Origin: Nitrospinae bacterium RIFCSPLOWO2_12_FULL_45_22
GTDB taxonomy: Bacteria; 2-12-FULL-45-22
DNA length: 25,109 nt
Direction: 5' to 3'
Assembly (NCBI GenBank): GCA_001803565.1
Contig: MHDQ01000157.1
Span: 1 to 25,109 of the forward strand
Under the pieces are notes generated by a model. That model had not been told where the DNA came from. It did not search any database and worked only from the letters and a program-made list of their open reading frames with translations. This document shows positions 21,737 to 25,109 of the stretch, in pieces; the first letter of the stretch is position 1; every line of letters begins with the position of its first letter. The position numbers and the translations under genes were made by a program.

Positions 21737-22932
21737 TGACTTAAGAGTTTTTCGACTTGTTGGACATCTTTATCTCCCCGGCCAGAGAGGCAGATCAAGA
21801 TGCTTTGCTCTTTTTGCAGGCCAGGGGCTAGCTTTCTCGCATAAGCAATAGCATGGGCCGACTCTAAAGCCGGTATAATACCTTCCAGTCTTGATAGCCA
21901 GCAGAATCCTTCGAGGGCTTCTTTATCGGTAACACTAACATATTCTATCCGACCTATTTGCTTATAATAGCTATGTTCCGGCCCTACTCCAGGGTAGTCT
22001 AACCCGGCGGAGACAGAATGGGTAGGAGATATCTGGCCATGCTCGTCCTGGAGCAGATAGCTGAGGCTACCGTGGAGTATACCAATAGTACCCTTAGCCA
22101 GGGTAGCACCATGCTTATTTGACTCCGGGCCTAACCCACCAGCTTCTACCCCTACCAGCTTGACCGTCGTATCCGAGATAAAGGGATAAAAAAGACCTAT
22201 GGCATTGCTCCCCCCGCCTACACAGGCCAGGCAATAATCGGGTAACCTACCTTCTCTGGTCAGGAATTGCTCCCGGGCCTCTTGGCCAATAACTGATTGA
22301 AACTCCCTTACCATCATCGGATAGGGATGGGGGCCTACAACCGACCCAATAATATAATGGGTATCCCGAACTGTTGCTACCCAATCCCTCAGGGTCTCAT
22401 TAATAGCATCCTTCAGGGTACGGCTACCGGAAGCTACCGGTATGACCTGAGCGCCTAGAAGCCTCATACGAAACACATTGAGGGCCTGCCGCTCCATATC
22501 TTCTTCACCCATATAGATATCGCATTTAAGGCCAAACAATGCCGCTGCCGTTGCTGTAGCAACACCATGCTGTCCAGCGCCGGTCTCGGCAATCACCCGG
22601 CTCTTCCCCATCCGCTTGGTCAGGAGGGCCTGGGCCAGGGTATTGTTTATCTTATGGGCTCCGGTATGGTTCAGGTCTTCTCGCTTCAAATATATCTTCA
22701 CCCCCCCCAATTCTTCAGTGAGCCGTCGGGCATAATAGAGCGGTGTAGGCCGACCGGCATAGTACCGTAGATAATCCTTTAAAGTAGCTTGAAATTCCTG
22801 ATCGGATTTCGCCGCACAGTATGCTGCTTCTAGCTCCTCCAAAGGGGTCATAAGGGTCTCTGGGACAAATTTTCCCCCAAAGAGTCCGAAATGCCCCCGG
22901 CTATCCGGTAATGGTTGCGCCATATTTGTCAT
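21733..22932 (-). CDS. trpB: Tryptophan synthase beta subunit
   Basis: This 399-aa PLP enzyme joins indole and serine. The PLP lysine is K94 in HTGAHKINN; the phosphate-binding loop is [27 protein letters not shown] is typical of TrpB1. The ATG at 22932 has GAGG 3 bases upstream; an alternative ATG at 22923 is 12 bases from it, so the first is kept with some doubt. An AGGAGG about 30 bases upstream is too far to be the RBS. A promoter candidate lies at 23041-23069. Confidence 0.97.
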   Translation of the reverse strand: MTNMAQPLPDSRGHFGLFGGKFVPETLMTPLEELEAAYCAAKSDQEFQATLKDYLRYYAGRPTPLYYARRLTEELGGVKIYLKREDLNHTGAHKINNTLAQALLTKRMGKSRVIAETGAGQHGVATATAAALFGLKCDIYMGEEDMERQALNVFRMRLLGAQVIPVASGSRTLKDAINETLRDWVATVRDTHYIIGSVVGPHPYPMMVREFQSVIGQEAREQFLTREGRLPDYCLACVGGGSNAIGLFYPFISDTTVKLVGVEAGGLGPESNKHGATLAKGTIGILHGSLSYLLQDEHGQISPTHSVSAGLDYPGVGPEHSYYKQIGRIEYVSVTDKEALEGFCWLSRLEGIIPALESAHAIAYARKLAPGLQKEQSILICLSGRGDKDVQQVEKLLSQ

Positions 22933-23040
22933 TAGCCTCTATCCCTTAAAATAAGGGAACAACCTCCTTATACTTTATCTCTATTTACAATGACAGAACA
23001 AAAGAATCTTATCAGAGTTTGGATGATAATTTTGCGCCAT

Positions 23041-23069
23041 GTTATAACGTCATGTTATAAGAAGTTCAA
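23041..23069 (-). promoter_or_regulatory. Candidate promoter for trpBA
   Basis: TTGAAC (23069-23064) and TATAAC (23046-23041) are 17 bases apart. The -35 overlaps the stop of the peptidase gene. The spacer and -10 contain a palindrome, TTATAAC-GTCAT-GTTATAA on the plus strand, which could be an operator or chance in AT-rich DNA. A small hairpin (TTATCA/TGATAA) lies just after it. Confidence 0.45.
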
Positions 23070-23902
23070 AGCCCCTTCACTAAATCAACTAGACATTGAT
23101 AAATTGATTTTGGCCCATGCCCAATTATTTTACTGTGTCTTTTCTCAATTCTAGTCTGACAAAAATTTACACCAGAGAATATAATGTCCCTATAGACATT
23201 CTCTATCACAAATGCTTCTAAGTTTGGAGCCATCGAAAACTTAGTACGCCAAATTCCTCCGCCACTCATCCCCCTAACATCTTCTGGTATTTGTTCGCCT
23301 TCCTCAAGATTCAAATCCAACGCCAAATAATCCCACCCATCTCTTTCATATTTTTCCTTAAGTTCAGTACAATATACCAAAGAGGGGGCCTTCCTTTTCT
23401 CTCTGCCTAATAGCTTGCTGGGACTTCCAAAGGTAGCCCAATAACCGTCATCACCATATAAATCATATCCTTGATCGGTAAGGCGTTTATCTATTGAATA
23501 AAATATCTTTCCATAATCCTCAAAGACGGGGCCCTCATTGGGCGGTAGGCATATGAAGACAATATCAGGAACCTCACAGTCGTATATAGTACCATGAATA
23601 GGAGGGTAAATAGCTTTTAAATAACCTTTTTTCAAAGTATGTAAGCCATTCCTCATAATTATTTTTATTTCTTGGTGTTTTTCTACCAGATTGAACCAGA
23701 CATGCCTTGCGCTCACTATTCCATAAGATTGATCAATCTTACATAGAGTTCCGGAACATGGAATAACATCTGAATCATCTCCATCGGAAATCAGCATAAC
23801 AACCGAATAAACTCTTATGTGTTTATTAACTTCCTTTTCAAAGGCGGGTGGTAATTCGCCAATTTGAATCTCCTTGAATTTTTTATCGCTTTCGATGTCC
23901 AT
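23066..23902 (-). CDS. Trypsin-like serine peptidase, inserted in the trp operon
   Basis: This 278-aa protein has a plausible His-Asp-Ser triad: H67 (GIVSARHVW), D113 (VPDIVFICLP) and S213 (VRGMSGGGIW, the G-x-S-G-G motif). CSGTLCKID before the histidine also fits a trypsin-fold start. No signal peptide is seen, so it probably acts in the cytoplasm, like many defence- or regulation-linked trypsin-like proteins. It lies between trpF and trpB, where no extra gene is expected, and its DNA looks clearly richer in A/T than the trp genes around it, suggesting recent arrival. The substrate is unknown. Confidence 0.7.
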   Translation of the reverse strand: MDIESDKKFKEIQIGELPPAFEKEVNKHIRVYSVVMLISDGDDSDVIPCSGTLCKIDQSYGIVSARHVWFNLVEKHQEIKIIMRNGLHTLKKGYLKAIYPPIHGTIYDCEVPDIVFICLPPNEGPVFEDYGKIFYSIDKRLTDQGYDLYGDDGYWATFGSPSKLLGREKRKAPSLVYCTELKEKYERDGWDYLALDLNLEEGEQIPEDVRGMSGGGIWRTKFSMAPNLEAFVIENVYRDIIFSGVNFCQTRIEKRHSKIIGHGPKSIYQCLVDLVKGL

Positions 23903-23946
23903 GTTTCTTTTGTAGATACTAAAATTATCCGTTAGATCTGGCTCAA

Positions 23947-24582
23947 CTATTTTGCTTCTTCACTCGCCCCATTGGCTTCTTTTACGAACCTCTTCATCAG
24001 GGTTTTATCTTTTTTGCCGAGACTCAGTTCTACGCCGGTGCTAACATCTACGGCATAAGGCTGCACTTCGATTACTGCCTGTCGGACATTTTCAGGCGAG
24101 AGACCACCAGCCAGGATAATGCGCCCATAGGCCTTTGCCTGTTTAGCAAGGTTCCAATCAAAAGATCGCCCTGTGCCGCCCGGTATCTTTTCAGAATAGC
24201 TATCCAGTAGTAAGGCACTAACTGTATTATTAGAATAAGGTAACAGGGTTGCTAAGTCCTCTTCGCTGCGCAGGCGAAAGGCTTTAATAACGGGTTTAGG
24301 CACTTGCTTACAGAGGTCAGTAGACTCATGACCATGTAGTTGCACTACCACTATGCGACATAATTCACTTATTTGAATAATGTTATCCAACTTTTCGTCA
24401 ACAAAGACCCCTACCTTTGTAACAAAGGGGGGCAGTTGTCCTATCCATTGCCGCAATATTTCAGGTGGAATATAGCGGGGGCTTGGAGGATAAAAGACAA
24501 ACCCCAGAGCATCAGCCCCAGCCTCTATCGCATCAAGGGCATCGTCTAAATTAGTTATACCACAAATCTTTACTTTTATCAT
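23947..24582 (-). CDS. trpF: Phosphoribosylanthranilate isomerase
   Basis: This 211-aa TIM-barrel enzyme carries out the Amadori rearrangement before TrpC. The catalytic cysteine is in MIKVKICGIT (C7), and the catalytic aspartate is in LLLDSYSEKIPGGTG. GRIILAGGLSPENV and YAVDVSTGVE are the phosphate-binding ends. I start at the ATG at 24582, with AAGG just upstream; a TTG at 24600 would add six residues with no family match. The 155-base gap to trpC is filled by a palindromic repeat. Confidence 0.95.
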   Translation of the reverse strand: MIKVKICGITNLDDALDAIEAGADALGFVFYPPSPRYIPPEILRQWIGQLPPFVTKVGVFVDEKLDNIIQISELCRIVVVQLHGHESTDLCKQVPKPVIKAFRLRSEEDLATLLPYSNNTVSALLLDSYSEKIPGGTGRSFDWNLAKQAKAYGRIILAGGLSPENVRQAVIEVQPYAVDVSTGVELSLGKKDKTLMKRFVKEANGASEEAK

Positions 24583-24622
24583 AACCTTGGCCCCGGGCAA
24601 TTTTCGGTGAACATCTTCCTGA

Positions 24623-24721
24623 GATTGCTTCGTCGGGTTCCCTCACTTACGCTCGGGACAAGCCTCGCCATGACATTACGAAACCTCCTTTTCATGTCAT
24701 TGCGAGCAAAGCGAAGCAATC
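24623..24721. repeat. Palindromic repeat, GATTGCTTCG family, copy 2
   Basis: It starts GATTGCTTCGTCGGGTTCCC and ends GCGAGCAAAGCGAAGCAATC, inverted termini. Inside it, CCATGACATTACG faces TCATGTCATTGCG. It is related to 11718-11831 and lies between trpC and trpF. Confidence 0.8.
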
Positions 24722-24737
24722 TTATTCCCTTGTTATT

Positions 24738-25109
24738 TCAGCAGGAATTGCTGCTTTGCCCTTGACCCAGGAGTTCCTGGAGTTTATTCTTTATGCCTTC
24801 GGCACGCATCAATATCTCGCCAACGAGAAAGGCCCTTACCCCCCAGGACTCTAACCTTACAATATCCTCCCGGGTCTTTATACCGCTCTCGCTGATGATA
24901 ATTTTTGTTGAAGGGATATTTTTTATTAGGCACTGAGTAGTGGAGATATCGGTCTTCATGGTTAATAGGTCCCGGTTATTGATACCGATAAGGGTAGCCG
25001 GGGTAGACAGGGCCTTGTCCAGGTCTGGTTGAGAATGGACTTCTACTAATGGCTCTAAGCCTATACCCGAGCATAGCTCTACTAAGTCTTTCAATTGTCC
25101 GGGTTCTAA
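24738..25109 (-). CDS. trpC: Indole-3-glycerol phosphate synthase, C-terminal part (cut by window edge)
   Basis: The frame is open to the right edge of the window (LEPGQLKDLVELC at its start), so the first half of the protein is missing here. The visible part has GLEPLVEVHS, ATLIGINNRDLLTMKTD (the asparagine of the active site), KIIISESGIKTREDI and GVRAFLVGEILMRAE (phosphate-binding), all diagnostic of TrpC. It is the furthest upstream gene seen in the trp cluster; trpE, trpG and trpD would lie outside the window. Confidence 0.95.
   Translation of the reverse strand, partial: LEPGQLKDLVELCSGIGLEPLVEVHSQPDLDKALSTPATLIGINNRDLLTMKTDISTTQCLIKNIPSTKIIISESGIKTREDIVRLESWGVRAFLVGEILMRAEGIKNKLQELLGQGQSSNSC

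Noticed and set aside
1-25109. CRISPR arrays, tRNA or rRNA genes, insertion sequences with transposase
   Set aside because: No regularly spaced direct repeats, no recognisable RNA gene and no transposase or integrase frame were seen.

Overview
This looks like a piece of an anaerobic, CO2- or CO-fixing bacterial genome that uses the Wood-Ljungdahl pathway with archaeal-type (Cdh-family) CODH/ACS subunits. Every gene I accept is on the minus strand. The bacterial assignment rests on the trp gene order, the GerM-like lipoprotein/membrane protein next to an N-acetylmuramoyl-alanine amidase, the GT9 glycosyltransferase, a sigma70-like promoter and Shine-Dalgarno sites. I cannot name the phylum. 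TGA is a normal stop in this genome: cdhA, the MoxR-VWA gene, fwdB, fwdD, trpB and trpC all end in it.

Layout in the direction of transcription (right to left). 25109-20927: trpC (3' part) - trpF - trypsin-like peptidase - trpB - trpA, with the peptidase an unexpected insertion. 20877-18355: a cell-envelope set of amidase, GerMN-domain protein and GT9 glycosyltransferase. 18265-4597: a long carbon-fixation cluster behind a good sigma70-type promoter. Its genes are a 67-aa protein, a MoxR AAA ATPase, CooC, the ACS beta subunit CdhC, a fused MoxR-VWA protein, a small zinc-ribbon protein, CdhA, CdhB, an unknown 181-aa protein, FwdB, FwdD, a polyferredoxin-like protein and an unknown 266-aa protein. 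4365-1: two GNAT-type proteins, a GT4 glycosyltransferase, a PIG-L/LmbE deacetylase and the start of a B12-binding radical SAM protein.

The main discovery is in cdhC. The reading frame is interrupted by two TGA codons (14936-14934 and 14930-14928), then continues intact to the proper end of the protein. The two TGAs fall exactly on the two cysteines of the conserved Cys-Gly-Cys motif that binds the distal nickel of the ACS A-cluster. The spacing to the upstream cluster cysteines matches the Moorella enzyme residue for residue. The simplest reading is a selenoprotein with a Sec-Gly-Sec nickel site, and a bacterial-SECIS-like hairpin lies 29 and 35 bases downstream of the two codons. The same cluster carries CooC plus a MoxR/VWA ATPase pair sharing an unusual Cys4 insertion. 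These are plausible dedicated maturation factors for this metal site.

The cluster lacks cdhD, cdhE, fwdA and fwdC. FwdB and FwdD without FwdA suggest a formate-dehydrogenase-like CO2-reducing module rather than a full formylmethanofuran dehydrogenase. Many gaps between genes hold long palindromic repeats of several families. One family copy seems to encode the start and part of the signal peptide of the amidase.
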